64,000 nt of DNA from an uncultured Lachnospiraceae bacterium (GCA_946552115.1 CAMNRH010000007.1:41751-105750), one strand, 5' to 3'. Shown: positions 9,321-19,069, numbered from the stretch's first letter. Program-made: numbers and translations. Notes: generated from the sequence alone by a model not told the origin.

Positions 9321-10223
9321 ATGAAATGTTTTGTGACAGGGGCCAGAGGCCAGCTGGGCGCCGATGTGATGAATGAGCTTGTGAAGCGCGGGCATGACGC
9401 GGTTGGATCAGGAACGGCGGCCGGCGATACGGTTTCCGCCGCTACAGGCTGCCCGTATGTTCAGCTTGATATCAGGGATAAAGAGAGAGTGCGGCAGGTT
9501 ATCCGGAAGCTTCATCCGGATGCGGTGATTCACTGCGCGGCGTGGACAAATGTTGACCTGGCGGAGGATGAGGATAAGTACGAGACGGTTCGTGCGATTA
9601 ATGTGGACGGCACGCAGAATGTTGCGGATGCGTGTAAGGAGCTGGATTGCAAGATGACCTACATAAGCACGGATTATGTGTTTGACGGGGAGGGCGGCAA
9701 ACCCTGGGAGCCGGACTGTAAGTCTTATCGGCCGTTGAATATGTATGGGAAGACGAAGCTTGAGGGCGAGCTTGCAGTCAGGAATACCCTGGATAAATAT
9801 TTTATCGTACGTATCGCTTGGGTTTTCGGGAAAAACGGAAAGAATTTTATTAAGACGATGTTGAAGCTGGGGAAATCTCATGATAAGATTCGTGTGGTGA
9901 ATGACCAGATTGGTACGCCGACTTATACCTATGATTTGGCAAGACTTTTAGTGGATATGAATGAAACGGAAAGGTATGGCTGTTATCATGCGACAAATGA
10001 GGGAGATTATATAAGCTGGTATGATTTTGCGTGTGAGATTTTTAAGCAGGCGGGCTATACGGCAAAGGCTGTTCCTGTGACGACAGAGGAATATGGGATA
10101 AGTAAGGCAGTGCGGCCCTTTAACAGCCGATTAGACAGAAGCAAGCTGATGAGAGAGGGCTTTCAGCCGCTTCCGTCCTGGCAGGATGCCCTGCACAGAT
10201 ATTTGAAAGAGATAGAGGAATGA
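9321..10223 (+). CDS. rfbD: dTDP-4-dehydrorhamnose reductase
   Basis: MKCFVTGARGQLGADVMNEL, STDYVFDGEGGKPW. ATG at 9321 preferred over the track start because of the GGGAGGAAAATCA ribosome-binding site. Confidence 0.95.
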   Translation: MKCFVTGARGQLGADVMNELVKRGHDAVGSGTAAGDTVSAATGCPYVQLDIRDKERVRQVIRKLHPDAVIHCAAWTNVDLAEDEDKYETVRAINVDGTQNVADACKELDCKMTYISTDYVFDGEGGKPWEPDCKSYRPLNMYGKTKLEGELAVRNTLDKYFIVRIAWVFGKNGKNFIKTMLKLGKSHDKIRVVNDQIGTPTYTYDLARLLVDMNETERYGCYHATNEGDYISWYDFACEIFKQAGYTAKAVPVTTEEYGISKAVRPFNSRLDRSKLMREGFQPLPSWQDALHRYLKEIEE

Positions 10224-10822
10224 GAGGCATTTCAATTATGGGACAGATTAAAGTGACAGAGACAGATTTGAAAGGCTTATATGTAATAGAGCCTTTGGTA
10301 CATGGAGACAGCAGGGGATATTTTACCGAAACCTATAATCAGAGGGATATGGAAGAAGCCGGACTTACAATGGCGTTTGTCCAGGATAATCAGAGTATGA
10401 GTACAAAGGGTGTGCTCCGGGGGCTTCATTACCAGAAGCAGTTTCCCCAGGGAAAGCTGATACGGGTTATTTACGGAGCGATATTTGATGTTGCCGTTGA
10501 TTTGCGTTATAATAGTAAAACGTATGGGAAATGGTTCGGTGCGGAGCTGACGGAGGAGAATTTTAAGCAGATTTATATTCCGGAAGGCTTTGCACATGGA
10601 TTTCTTGTGCTGTCTGACGCGGCTAAGGTTTGCTATAAGGCGACGGACTTCTATCATCCGGGCGATGAGGGCGGTGTTGCATGGAATGACCCGGGAATCG
10701 GTATTAAATGGCCGCGGGTAATCGGTAAATATCAGGGGACGGCCAGCGCCGGCGGGTATTGCCTTGAGGACGGGACGAAGCTGATATTAAGCGAGAAAGA
10801 CCAGAGATGGCCGTGTATTTGA
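10220..10822 (+). CDS. rfbC: dTDP-4-dehydrorhamnose 3,5-epimerase
   Basis: GVLRGLHYQKQFPQGKLIRVIYGAIFDVAVDLR, YIPEGFAHGFLVLSD. Overlaps the rfbD stop; alternative ATG at 10238. Confidence 0.95.
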   Translation: MRGISIMGQIKVTETDLKGLYVIEPLVHGDSRGYFTETYNQRDMEEAGLTMAFVQDNQSMSTKGVLRGLHYQKQFPQGKLIRVIYGAIFDVAVDLRYNSKTYGKWFGAELTEENFKQIYIPEGFAHGFLVLSDAAKVCYKATDFYHPGDEGGVAWNDPGIGIKWPRVIGKYQGTASAGGYCLEDGTKLILSEKDQRWPCI

Positions 10823-10856
10823 TTATACAATTAATGAGAAATGAGGAATAGCAAAT

Positions 10857-11519
10857 ATGAATTTTGAATTAACAGCGTCTATGATGTGTGCCGATTTCGG
10901 TAATCTGGAAAGAGAGGTAAAAAATCTGTCGGATGGAGGGATTGATTCCTTTCATATAGATATTATGGATGGGCGTTATGTTCCTAATTTTGCGATGTCG
11001 TTAAATGATATGCGGTACATTGCCTCCGTGGCGCCGAGGCCTTTGGATGTTCATTTGATGATTGAGCATCCGAACAACAGAATCAACTTGTTTTTAAGTA
11101 ACCTGCGAAAGGGCGATACAGTATACATACATCCGGAGGCCGAGTATCATCCGTCCACAACGCTTCAGAGTATTATTGATGCGGGAATGATTCCGGGTAT
11201 TGCGATTAATCCGGGGACGAGTGTGGAGACGGTCATGGAGATGCTCAGAATTGTAAAAAAGGTGCTTGTGATGTCGGTAAATCCCGGTAATGCGGGTCAG
11301 ATGTATCTGCCCTATGTAGGCAAAAAGATTACGAAGCTTTTATCTATGAAAGAGGATATGGATTTTGAACTTTACTGGGACGGAGCCTGCAGTGCGGATA
11401 AAATTATTGAATATGCACCGAAGGGAGTGAAAGGCTTTGTGCTTGGAACAACGCTTTTATTTGGAAAAGACAAGCCGTATGGAGAAACTCTGCAGAATAT
11501 CCGTGAGCTAAGGTTTTAG
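10857..11519 (+). CDS. Ribulose-phosphate 3-epimerase family protein
   Basis: TASMMCADFGNLEREVKNLSDGGIDSFHIDIMDGRYVPNFAMS, PLDVHLMIEHP, VMSVNPGNAGQMYLP. Confidence 0.88.
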   Translation: MNFELTASMMCADFGNLEREVKNLSDGGIDSFHIDIMDGRYVPNFAMSLNDMRYIASVAPRPLDVHLMIEHPNNRINLFLSNLRKGDTVYIHPEAEYHPSTTLQSIIDAGMIPGIAINPGTSVETVMEMLRIVKKVLVMSVNPGNAGQMYLPYVGKKITKLLSMKEDMDFELYWDGACSADKIIEYAPKGVKGFVLGTTLLFGKDKPYGETLQNIRELRF

Positions 11520-11565
11520 CGAATGATTTCAAGCGGCAACAGCGGGCGGAAAGGGGCGGTGGACT

Positions 11566-12261
11566 ATGAATATTGCGTTGATTTTATCCGGGGGAACAGG
11601 AACAAGAATGGGTGCGGATATTCCGAAGCAATATATGAAAGCGGGCGGAAGGCCTGTGATCGCTTATTGTGCGGAGCGTTTGTCCTTACATAGCAGAATT
11701 GACGCAATTCAGATTGTTGCGGAGACGGAATGGCGGGGGCAGATAAGAAAGTGGCTGGCTGCAGATGAATTTGAAAAAAAGTTCCGGGGTTTTTCGGAGC
11801 CGGGGAAGAATCGGCAGCTTTCGATTTTAAGCGGTCTTGAGGATATTCGGGAATATGCGGATGCTCCGGACTGTGTTTTTATCCACGACGCCGCAAGGCC
11901 GCTGCTTTCTGACAGGCAGATTACAGACTGTCTGGAGGGAATCCGCGGACATGACGGGGTTTTGCCGGTTTTACCGATGAAAGATACTGTTTATTCAAGC
12001 CCGGACGGGAAAACTGTCGGCGCGCTTTTGAAGCGCAGCGAAATCTATGCGGGTCAGGCACCGGAGGTATTTTGTCTGGAAAAATATTACGAGGCAAATA
12101 AACGGCTTTTGCCGGATAGAATTTTTGAGATTAACGGCTCTACGGAGCCTGCAATTATGGCGGGAATGGATATAGCTATGATTTCCGGGGATGAGAGGAA
12201 TTTTAAGATAACAACGAAAGCCGATTTTGAGCGATTTTGCAAAATTGTAAAAGAACAATAA
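11566..12261 (+). CDS. IspD/TarI-family cytidylyltransferase
   Basis: MNIALILSGGTGTRMGADIPKQYMKAGGRPVIAYC, FIHDAARPLLSDRQI, and C-terminal ITTKADFERF. Confidence 0.88.
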   Translation: MNIALILSGGTGTRMGADIPKQYMKAGGRPVIAYCAERLSLHSRIDAIQIVAETEWRGQIRKWLAADEFEKKFRGFSEPGKNRQLSILSGLEDIREYADAPDCVFIHDAARPLLSDRQITDCLEGIRGHDGVLPVLPMKDTVYSSPDGKTVGALLKRSEIYAGQAPEVFCLEKYYEANKRLLPDRIFEINGSTEPAIMAGMDIAMISGDERNFKITTKADFERFCKIVKEQ

Positions 12262-12291
12262 ATATATTTATTTGACGGCGGGAGAGAGAGT

Positions 12292-13344
12292 ATGAAAGCA
12301 TGGGTACTGCATGATGTGAAGGATTTTCGTCTGGACAATATTGAAAGGCCGAAACCAGACAGAAAAGAAGTGTTGGTAGAGGTGAGGGCGGCCGGAATCT
12401 GCGGATCGGATATTCCCAGAGTATATCAGAATGGGACATATTCGTTTCCTCTGATTTTGGGGCATGAATTTTCCGGCGTAGTGGCAGAGACAGGAGAAGA
12501 GGCGGAGGCAGATTGGCCTGGGAAGCGTGTTGGAGTATTTCCGTTGATTCCCTGCGGAACGTGTATGCCCTGCAGACAGAAAAGATATGAGATGTGCAGA
12601 AGCTACAGCTATTTGGGTTCCAGAAGAGACGGAGGCTTTGCGGAATATGTAAGGGTTCCGGAAGAAAATTTGATTGCATTGCCGGAGAATGTATCCTTTG
12701 AAGCGGCGGCTATGCTGGAACCAATGGCGGTAGCCGTCCATTCTATGAGACGCGCGCGTTTGTCTCCGTCAGATACAGTGGCGGTATGGGGGCTTGGGAC
12801 GATAGGCCTTTTGCTGTTAATGTTTTTGAAGGACGCAGGGATTAAAAGGATTCTTGCAATTGGAAATAAGGAATCTCAGAGGCGTATAGTCCGGGATATC
12901 GGATTAGGCGAGGAGTGCTATTTTGACAGCAGAGCGGGGGATACGGGTAAATGGCTGCTGGAGCATACGGAAAACAGAGGAGCGGATGTATGTTTTGAAT
13001 GTGTCGGAAAAAATGAGACGATGACAAAGACGATAGAATATACGGCTCCGGGCGGACAGGTGGTATTGGTCGGAAATCCGTTTTCAGATATGACACTTGA
13101 AAAAGCAGTATATTGGAAAATATTGAGGAATCAGCTGAATATAACAGGTACCTGGAATTCTTCATTTACCCGGGAACCGGCGGACGACTGGCATTATGTT
13201 CTTGAAAGGGTTTCGAAAAAATGTGTGACTCCGGAGAAGCTTATTTCACATCGTTTTTCGTTAGAAGAGCTGGAAAAAGGTTTTTGTCTGATGCGTGATA
13301 AGACGGAGGATTATGTGAAAGTGATGGGAATAATAAAAGAGTAG
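12292..13344 (+). CDS. Zinc-dependent medium-chain alcohol/polyol dehydrogenase
   Basis: AGICGSDIPRV, GHEFSGVVAETG, PCGTCMPCRQKRYEMC, GLGTIGLLLL. Confidence 0.9.
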   Translation: MKAWVLHDVKDFRLDNIERPKPDRKEVLVEVRAAGICGSDIPRVYQNGTYSFPLILGHEFSGVVAETGEEAEADWPGKRVGVFPLIPCGTCMPCRQKRYEMCRSYSYLGSRRDGGFAEYVRVPEENLIALPENVSFEAAAMLEPMAVAVHSMRRARLSPSDTVAVWGLGTIGLLLLMFLKDAGIKRILAIGNKESQRRIVRDIGLGEECYFDSRAGDTGKWLLEHTENRGADVCFECVGKNETMTKTIEYTAPGGQVVLVGNPFSDMTLEKAVYWKILRNQLNITGTWNSSFTREPADDWHYVLERVSKKCVTPEKLISHRFSLEELEKGFCLMRDKTEDYVKVMGIIKE

Positions 13345-13358
13345 CAGGGGGAAGAGGA

Positions 13359-14381
13359 ATGCGTACATATTTAGTAACCGGAGGGGCCGGTTTTATCGGC
13401 TCTAATTATATTCATTATATGTTTGAAAAATACGGAGAGAAGATTCGTATTATAAATGTCGATAAGCTTACTTATGCCGGAAATCCGGAAAATCTGAAAA
13501 AGGTCGCAGATAGGGATAACTATATGTTTTACAAAACGGATATTTGCGACTCGAATGCGATCCGAAAGATTTTCAGGGAAAATGACATTGACAGAGTGGT
13601 GCATTTTGCAGCGGAGAGCCATGTGGACAGAAGTATTGTAAACCCGGAGGTTTTTGTCAGGACAAATGTCCTGGGTACGCTGGTGATGCTGAATGCGGCA
13701 AAAGAGGCGTGGGAGCTTGGGGACGGGACTTTTAGAGAGGATAAGAGGTTTCTTCATGTCTCAACAGACGAGGTTTACGGCTCTCTGGGCGCGGAAGGAT
13801 ATTTTTATGAGGATACGCCGTATGCGCCCCACAGTCCCTATTCGGCCAGTAAGGCATCCTCGGATATGCTGGTAAAATCTTATATGGATACATACGGATT
13901 TCCCGCAAATATTACAAATTGCAGTAATAATTACGGGCCGTACCAGTTTCCGGAGAAATTAATTCCTCTTATGATTCACAACGCTCTCTGCGGAAAGAAG
14001 CTTCCGGTATATGGGGATGGATTGAATGTCAGGGATTGGCTGTATGTCAGGGATCATGTCAGGGGAATTGATATGGTGCAGGAAAAGGGAAGATTATTTG
14101 AGACATACAATATCGGGGGTCACAATGAAAAGACGAATATTGATATTGTACACATGATTATTGATACATTGCTTGACTGTCTTCCGCAGGATGACAGACG
14201 GCGCGAAAATGTCAGTGAGAAATTGATTACCTATGTAGAGGATCGAAAAGGGCATGACAGAAGGTATGCCATTGCTCCTGATAAGATAAAAAGGGAGCTT
14301 GGCTGGGAGCCGGAGACCTCTTTTGCAGAAGGAATCCGAAAAACAATCCGGTGGTATCTGGACAATCCGGACTGGGTGTAA
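13359..14381 (+). CDS. rfbB: dTDP-glucose 4,6-dehydratase
   Basis: MRTYLVTGGAGFIGSNYIHYM, STDEVYGSLG, YSASKASSDMLV, NCSNNYGPYQFPEKLIPLMI. Confidence 0.97.
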   Translation: MRTYLVTGGAGFIGSNYIHYMFEKYGEKIRIINVDKLTYAGNPENLKKVADRDNYMFYKTDICDSNAIRKIFRENDIDRVVHFAAESHVDRSIVNPEVFVRTNVLGTLVMLNAAKEAWELGDGTFREDKRFLHVSTDEVYGSLGAEGYFYEDTPYAPHSPYSASKASSDMLVKSYMDTYGFPANITNCSNNYGPYQFPEKLIPLMIHNALCGKKLPVYGDGLNVRDWLYVRDHVRGIDMVQEKGRLFETYNIGGHNEKTNIDIVHMIIDTLLDCLPQDDRRRENVSEKLITYVEDRKGHDRRYAIAPDKIKRELGWEPETSFAEGIRKTIRWYLDNPDWV

Positions 14382-14383
14382 TT

Positions 14384-14417
14384 GGGGACGGAGGAATTTT
14401 AAAATTCCCCCGTCCCC
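14384..14417. terminator. Near-perfect 34-nt palindrome between convergent genes (bidirectional terminator)
   Basis: GGGGACGGAGGAATTTTAAAATTCCCCCGTCCCC has a single mismatch pair and overlaps the 3' end of the minus-strand CDS. Confidence 0.7.
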
Positions 14418-15595
14418 ATGTTTATAGTTGTCAGAATCCGGTCTGCGCAGTTGCTCCATGTTAATTCCCGCAAGACTTTTTCGCGGCCTTTCCGGATAAT
14501 GCTTTCTGCCTGTTCCGTATTTTTTAGCATCTGCCCTGCAATATCCGGAAGACGCTCGAGCTGCTTAAGATCGTATAGGACGATATCCTGCCCGTCGGTA
14601 AAATGCGCATCAATCCATCTGCTGGAATCTGTAAGAGGCAGGGAATGATAGAGCAGTGTATTGAAAATTCTGTCATGCGTTCCGGATTTAAACCACGGGA
14701 ATACATTCAGGTTAATCTTTGCGTCAGCCATAGCAGTAAGTGTCTGCGCATATGGAACCCGGTCGGAAATCCGATGGACATTCGGATATTTTGCCGAGCT
14801 GTGGTTTTCCCATCCGCGGCCCAGGAGATAAAGCTCTAATCCGGATTCGGCGATAGCAGATACAACCCGCTCCCGCTGATACATACGGATAGCCCAGTCT
14901 ACAAACTCTGAGCAGCGGAAAATTGTTTTCAGGGTATCCTCTGGGACAGACCAGCTTAACTGCTCAAGGGTAATAAATACCGCCTGCTCGGTAGTCAGGT
15001 CACTGTTTTCAATTAGATTGCGGTACATGAGATGATAAAATTGCTGCATTTCGGTATTATCGGCAAAGACCTGCTCCATCTCATTCAGCTTGCTGTCAGG
15101 AGAATAATAGGTGGCGGAAAAAAGAATGTCATATTTGCGCTTTTCATATGGTATTCTTTCTGTTTTTTGTGCGGGAACAGTTCCGACATGAGACATGAAA
15201 GCAACATTTGGAACAGCGTCCCCAAAATACTTTTTAACATATTCGACATGATCATAGTCACAGCAGAAAAGGAAATAATTTTTAGGATGCTTTTTCATAG
15301 AGGGATGGAAACGCAGCGGGGGATCCATCAGGATATCAACGACAGCCGTATTCCATGCATCCCAGATACCAATCAGGATGTCGTCGCGGATGCACATCCC
15401 GTCAAAACAGATTGCGGCATCTACTTTCTGAGATGCGAATGCGACAAAGTTTACGTAAGAATGAGGAGTATCGGCCGGAGGATTCATTAAATCCAGAATG
15501 AATGTTTCATGTCCTCTTAAATGGAGCTCAAGCTCAAGCTGGTCTGTAAAGAAGTTAAAGGATTCCGTATCCGTATAAAATAATGCAATTCTCAT
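14399..15595 (-). CDS. CgeB-like glycosyltransferase
   Basis: N-terminal MRIALFYTDTESFNFFTDQLELELHLRGHETFILD; C-terminal NLNVFPWFKSGTHDRIFNTLLYHSLPLTDSSRWIDAHFTDGQDIVLYD. Confidence 0.78.
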   Translation of the reverse strand: MRIALFYTDTESFNFFTDQLELELHLRGHETFILDLMNPPADTPHSYVNFVAFASQKVDAAICFDGMCIRDDILIGIWDAWNTAVVDILMDPPLRFHPSMKKHPKNYFLFCCDYDHVEYVKKYFGDAVPNVAFMSHVGTVPAQKTERIPYEKRKYDILFSATYYSPDSKLNEMEQVFADNTEMQQFYHLMYRNLIENSDLTTEQAVFITLEQLSWSVPEDTLKTIFRCSEFVDWAIRMYQRERVVSAIAESGLELYLLGRGWENHSSAKYPNVHRISDRVPYAQTLTAMADAKINLNVFPWFKSGTHDRIFNTLLYHSLPLTDSSRWIDAHFTDGQDIVLYDLKQLERLPDIAGQMLKNTEQAESIIRKGREKVLRELTWSNCADRILTTINMGTGEF

Positions 15596-15852
15596 AATGA
15601 ATGTATACCTTTCATTTTGTTCATAACATTACGTCTGTGTTAGTAAGTATATTTTCTCTTTCATATTTTATCAGACGGCAGACAGGAAAGCAATGGACGA
15701 TTTCAGCGCCGCTTGCCCGGGGCCGGCAGGAATTTTTTCATTGAATTTCATATGAAAATTCAATTATATCAGCGAATATCGAAAATATTTATGCCAGATA
15801 AAGTGCCGCGGAAATACTCCGAAGAAAAAATAAATATTTTTCGAAAAAAGTA

Positions 15853-15879
15853 TTAAGTTATTGAGATAATGTACGATAT
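15853..15879 (+). promoter_or_regulatory. Candidate sigma28 promoter of fliC
   Basis: TTAAGTTA-N11-TACGATAT against the consensus TAAAGTTT-N11-GCCGATAA; AAGTT and CGATA cores conserved at the correct spacing. Confidence 0.75.
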
Positions 15880-16054
15880 TATAGGTGTCAGGAAGTTTTC
15901 AAAGTAATCCAATTAAGTGTACTTTACCGGACAGTTTGCCGGCACGTTTGGGGAGTACGTTTTTTGTTTCTTTCGAATACTTTCGGGATACAGAAAAATT
16001 TATAATTATGCAGGGAAAAGGAATTCCCGATGCAAATTTCAAGGAGGAAGAACT

Positions 16055-16948
16055 ATGAGAATTCAACATAATATTACCGCATTAAATGCACACAGAAATT
16101 TAACGAACAACAACTCTGCAGTAGGCAAGAGCTTAGAGAAGTTATCTTCCGGTTACAGAATTAACCGCGCTGGCGACGACGCTGCCGGATTAGCAATTTC
16201 CGAAAAAATGCGTGCTCAGATTACCGGTCTTGCTACCGCACAGAAGAACGCTGAAGACGGCGTTTCTCTTGTACAGACAGCTGAGGGTGCTTTGACAGAG
16301 GTTCACTCCATGCTGAACCGTATGGTTGAGCTGGCTACACAGTCTGCGAACGGAACATACTCTACTGCTAACCGTGAAGAGATGCAGAAAGAGATTAACC
16401 GTCTGAACGACGAGATTGACAGAATCGGCCAGACCTCTAACTTCAACGGAACAAAGCTGTTTATGGCAGACAACACAAAGATTACGCTTCATGTAGGTGA
16501 GTCTCACGAAAAGACAAACCAGTTAAAGGTTACGTTCAACAAGATGAGCGCTGCTACTCTTGGTATGATTGATACTTCAGCTGCCGCTAAGGGAACAAAA
16601 GCTAACAACTATAAGAGAACAATGAAGACTGGTCAGTCTCTTGGAAGCATCGACCTTACAAAGGCAGATACTGCAAGACATGCAATCTCTGTCATTAACG
16701 GTGCGATTGATATGATTTCTTCCATGCGTTCAGACTTTGGTGCTATGCAGAACCGTCTGGATCATACAATCAACAACTTAAGTGTTCAGAATGAGAACAT
16801 CACAGCTGCTGAGTCCCGTATCCGTGACGTAGACATGGCGAAAGAGATGATGGCTTACACCAAGAATAACATTCTTGTTCAGGCTGCTCAGGCTATGCTT
16901 GCTCAGGCTAACCAGGTACCGCAGGGAGTTCTTCAGTTACTTCAGTAA
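16055..16948 (+). CDS. fliC: Flagellin
   Basis: MRIQHNITALNAHRNLTNNNSAVGKSLEKLSSGYRINRAGDDAAGLAISEKMR; C-terminal ENITAAESRIRDVDMAKEMMAYTKNNILVQAAQAMLAQANQVPQGVLQLLQ. Start revised to 16055 (AAGGAGGAAG ribosome-binding site). Confidence 0.98.
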   Translation: MRIQHNITALNAHRNLTNNNSAVGKSLEKLSSGYRINRAGDDAAGLAISEKMRAQITGLATAQKNAEDGVSLVQTAEGALTEVHSMLNRMVELATQSANGTYSTANREEMQKEINRLNDEIDRIGQTSNFNGTKLFMADNTKITLHVGESHEKTNQLKVTFNKMSAATLGMIDTSAAAKGTKANNYKRTMKTGQSLGSIDLTKADTARHAISVINGAIDMISSMRSDFGAMQNRLDHTINNLSVQNENITAAESRIRDVDMAKEMMAYTKNNILVQAAQAMLAQANQVPQGVLQLLQ

Positions 16949-16968
16949 TGAATTGAATTTTCATATGG

Positions 16969-17000
16969 AAAAGGCTTCTTTTTCGGAAGAAGCCTTTTTT
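16969..17000 (+). terminator. Rho-independent terminator after fliC
   Basis: Perfect 12-bp stem AAAAGGCTTCTT/AAGAAGCCTTTT, loop TTTCGG, then T-run. Confidence 0.93.
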
Positions 17001-17065
17001 CTGTTTGGCTATACATCCGATTTATGGTATGATTGGATTATTAAGAAAAAAAGGAGTAACCAACC

Positions 17066-19069
17066 ATGAATATACAGCTTACGATTTCGCTTCTTGCATC
17101 GGACAGGATGGAAACTTTGGGAAAATGTCTGGAATCTATAACGCCGCTTCTTCGGGAGTTAAACAGTGAATTAATTATAGTTACTACAGGAAAGGATCCG
17201 GCAGTTACAGAGCTTGCAAAGAGATATACCTCGCAGATTGTCCCCTTTACATGGTGCGACGATTTTTCAAAGGCGCGTAATGCGGGACTTGAAAAAGCAA
17301 AGGGAGAATGGTTTCTCTATCTGGATGATGACGAGTGGTTTGGCGATGTTTCAGAGATTCTCCGGTTTTTTAAAAGCGGCGAGTATTTAAGCTATGGTTC
17401 CGCAACCTATATACAGCGTAATTATCGCGACTGGGGCGGGGCAGAGTATGTAGACGCCCATGTGGGGAGAATGTGCCGTTTGACGCCGGAGATAAGATTT
17501 GTTTATCCGATTCATGAGAATTTAGATCCTTTTTTTGATCCGCAGAAGCGTCTTACAAGCTATGTTCATCATTTCGGATATGTAGAGCAGGGGGTAAGAA
17601 AATCAGAGCGGAATCTTCCGTTATTGCTTGAGCTTTATAAAAAGGAGCCGGATGCCCATATCTGTATGCAGATTACACAGGAATACCGGAATCGGGATGA
17701 GATTGAAAATGCTCTGAAATACTGCAGGGAAGGCCTGAAGCTTGCGGAAAAGGAAAACAGAGTGCAGAATTGCGAGCTGTGGATGCAGGTGCATCTGGTG
17801 ATTATACTTGCTGATTTAGGGAGAATGGAGGATGCTCTTAAGGAAGGAGAGCGCGAGCTCCTTTCCCTGCGGACGCTTGAGGTTGGCGAGGCGCATCTTC
17901 ATGCTATTCTTGCTGAAATCTGCTGGGAGCTTAACGAGTATAAAAAAGGACTGAAACATTCCTATGGCTATTATAAAAAAATGGCGTATCTGGAAAAGCA
18001 TCAGGAAAAGGCAAGGTGGCAGATTGGCGGTACAATCACATATGACACTGCAAAGGAGCGTATGATGACCGCGTATGTGACAGGTCTTTTATTTGCGGCG
18101 GCTCTCAATAAGACGGAGGAGATAAAGGAGATTCTTACCTGGTTTCCGTGGGAGGATGAAAAGGAGCTGCGAACTCAGTACGGGAATCTGGAAAGCTGGA
18201 AATGGGGGCATCCGGAACACAGGGAAACGATTTTGGAAGGTTATTATCTCCTTAATCCTACAGAGAATGGTTATGTGAATCTTCAGAAAGCTTTATACGC
18301 TGAGAGAAAGCAAAGGACAGAGGAGGCAGAAAGCTTCTTCGCCCTTTGTGCCGGAAACTGTCCGGAGGGCTACATGTATCAGCTTGTGGAGCTGGCTGAG
18401 AGAAACGGCTTTTCCCTGAACCCTCTTTTTGAGCAGAATTCCATTGAAGCCTGGAACGAATGTACGAAAGTAATGACAGAACGTACGGCGGATGATGATA
18501 TACAGGGACACTTAGAAAGGCTTATGCCTCTTATGGCGGATTATCCGATATGCGCGGGACGGCTGGAGCAGCATTTTACGGAAAAGCAGCTTTCGAGAGG
18601 ATTCCATGAAACGCGGCAGCTTATTGAATTTTTAAAGGGATATTGTAAAAGCGTGCGTTTGGAGGCGGATGCTTTATATAAGGAGGAAATTCTTTTAAAT
18701 CCTGAGTATTATGCTCTGCCATATCATTTTAAATTTGCGCTTTTTATGGAAAAAGCCCTGTGTAGCCTTGAAAATGGGAGCTATGGGGAGTGTGTTCCGC
18801 TCCTGAAAAAGGCAATCCGGGCTTACCCGCAGATGTCGGTTATTGTGGGACGTGTGTCAGAATACATGGAGGAAAAGATGAAAGCGCCAAAACAGCCGGA
18901 ATCAGAAGAATTTGCGGTTCTTGGAAAACAGGTAAAGCAAATGCTTTTAAGCTTAATGGAGGCCGGACAGTGGCAGCAGGCCTATGGCGTGGCAGAGCAG
19001 CTTAGTACGCTTCTTCCGGGAGATTTGGATGTGCTGAAGCTGAAACAGGAGATTATGGGGCGTCTTTGA
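17066..19069 (+). CDS. GT2 glycosyltransferase with TPR-like C-terminal region, probable flagellin glycosylation
   Basis: IQLTISLLASDRMETLGKCLESI, DFSKARNAGLEKAKGEWFLYLDDDEWF, long helical repeat region, located immediately after fliC. Confidence 0.85.
   Translation: MNIQLTISLLASDRMETLGKCLESITPLLRELNSELIIVTTGKDPAVTELAKRYTSQIVPFTWCDDFSKARNAGLEKAKGEWFLYLDDDEWFGDVSEILRFFKSGEYLSYGSATYIQRNYRDWGGAEYVDAHVGRMCRLTPEIRFVYPIHENLDPFFDPQKRLTSYVHHFGYVEQGVRKSERNLPLLLELYKKEPDAHICMQITQEYRNRDEIENALKYCREGLKLAEKENRVQNCELWMQVHLVIILADLGRMEDALKEGERELLSLRTLEVGEAHLHAILAEICWELNEYKKGLKHSYGYYKKMAYLEKHQEKARWQIGGTITYDTAKERMMTAYVTGLLFAAALNKTEEIKEILTWFPWEDEKELRTQYGNLESWKWGHPEHRETILEGYYLLNPTENGYVNLQKALYAERKQRTEEAESFFALCAGNCPEGYMYQLVELAERNGFSLNPLFEQNSIEAWNECTKVMTERTADDDIQGHLERLMPLMADYPICAGRLEQHFTEKQLSRGFHETRQLIEFLKGYCKSVRLEADALYKEEILLNPEYYALPYHFKFALFMEKALCSLENGSYGECVPLLKKAIRAYPQMSVIVGRVSEYMEEKMKAPKQPESEEFAVLGKQVKQMLLSLMEAGQWQQAYGVAEQLSTLLPGDLDVLKLKQEIMGRL

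Noticed and set aside
9408-9881. 157-aa minus-strand ORF
   Set aside because: Fully antisense to rfbD, composition-driven.
12203-12741. Two overlapping minus-strand ORFs of about 157 aa
   Set aside because: Antisense to the zinc dehydrogenase in different frames; no recognisable protein.
15032-15490. 152-aa plus-strand ORF
   Set aside because: Antisense to the CgeB-like gene, no start context.
15917-16054. N-terminal extension of flagellin in the ORF track
   Set aside because: The canonical flagellin start MRIQHN at 16055 has a strong ribosome-binding site; the upstream in-frame sequence is untranslated leader.
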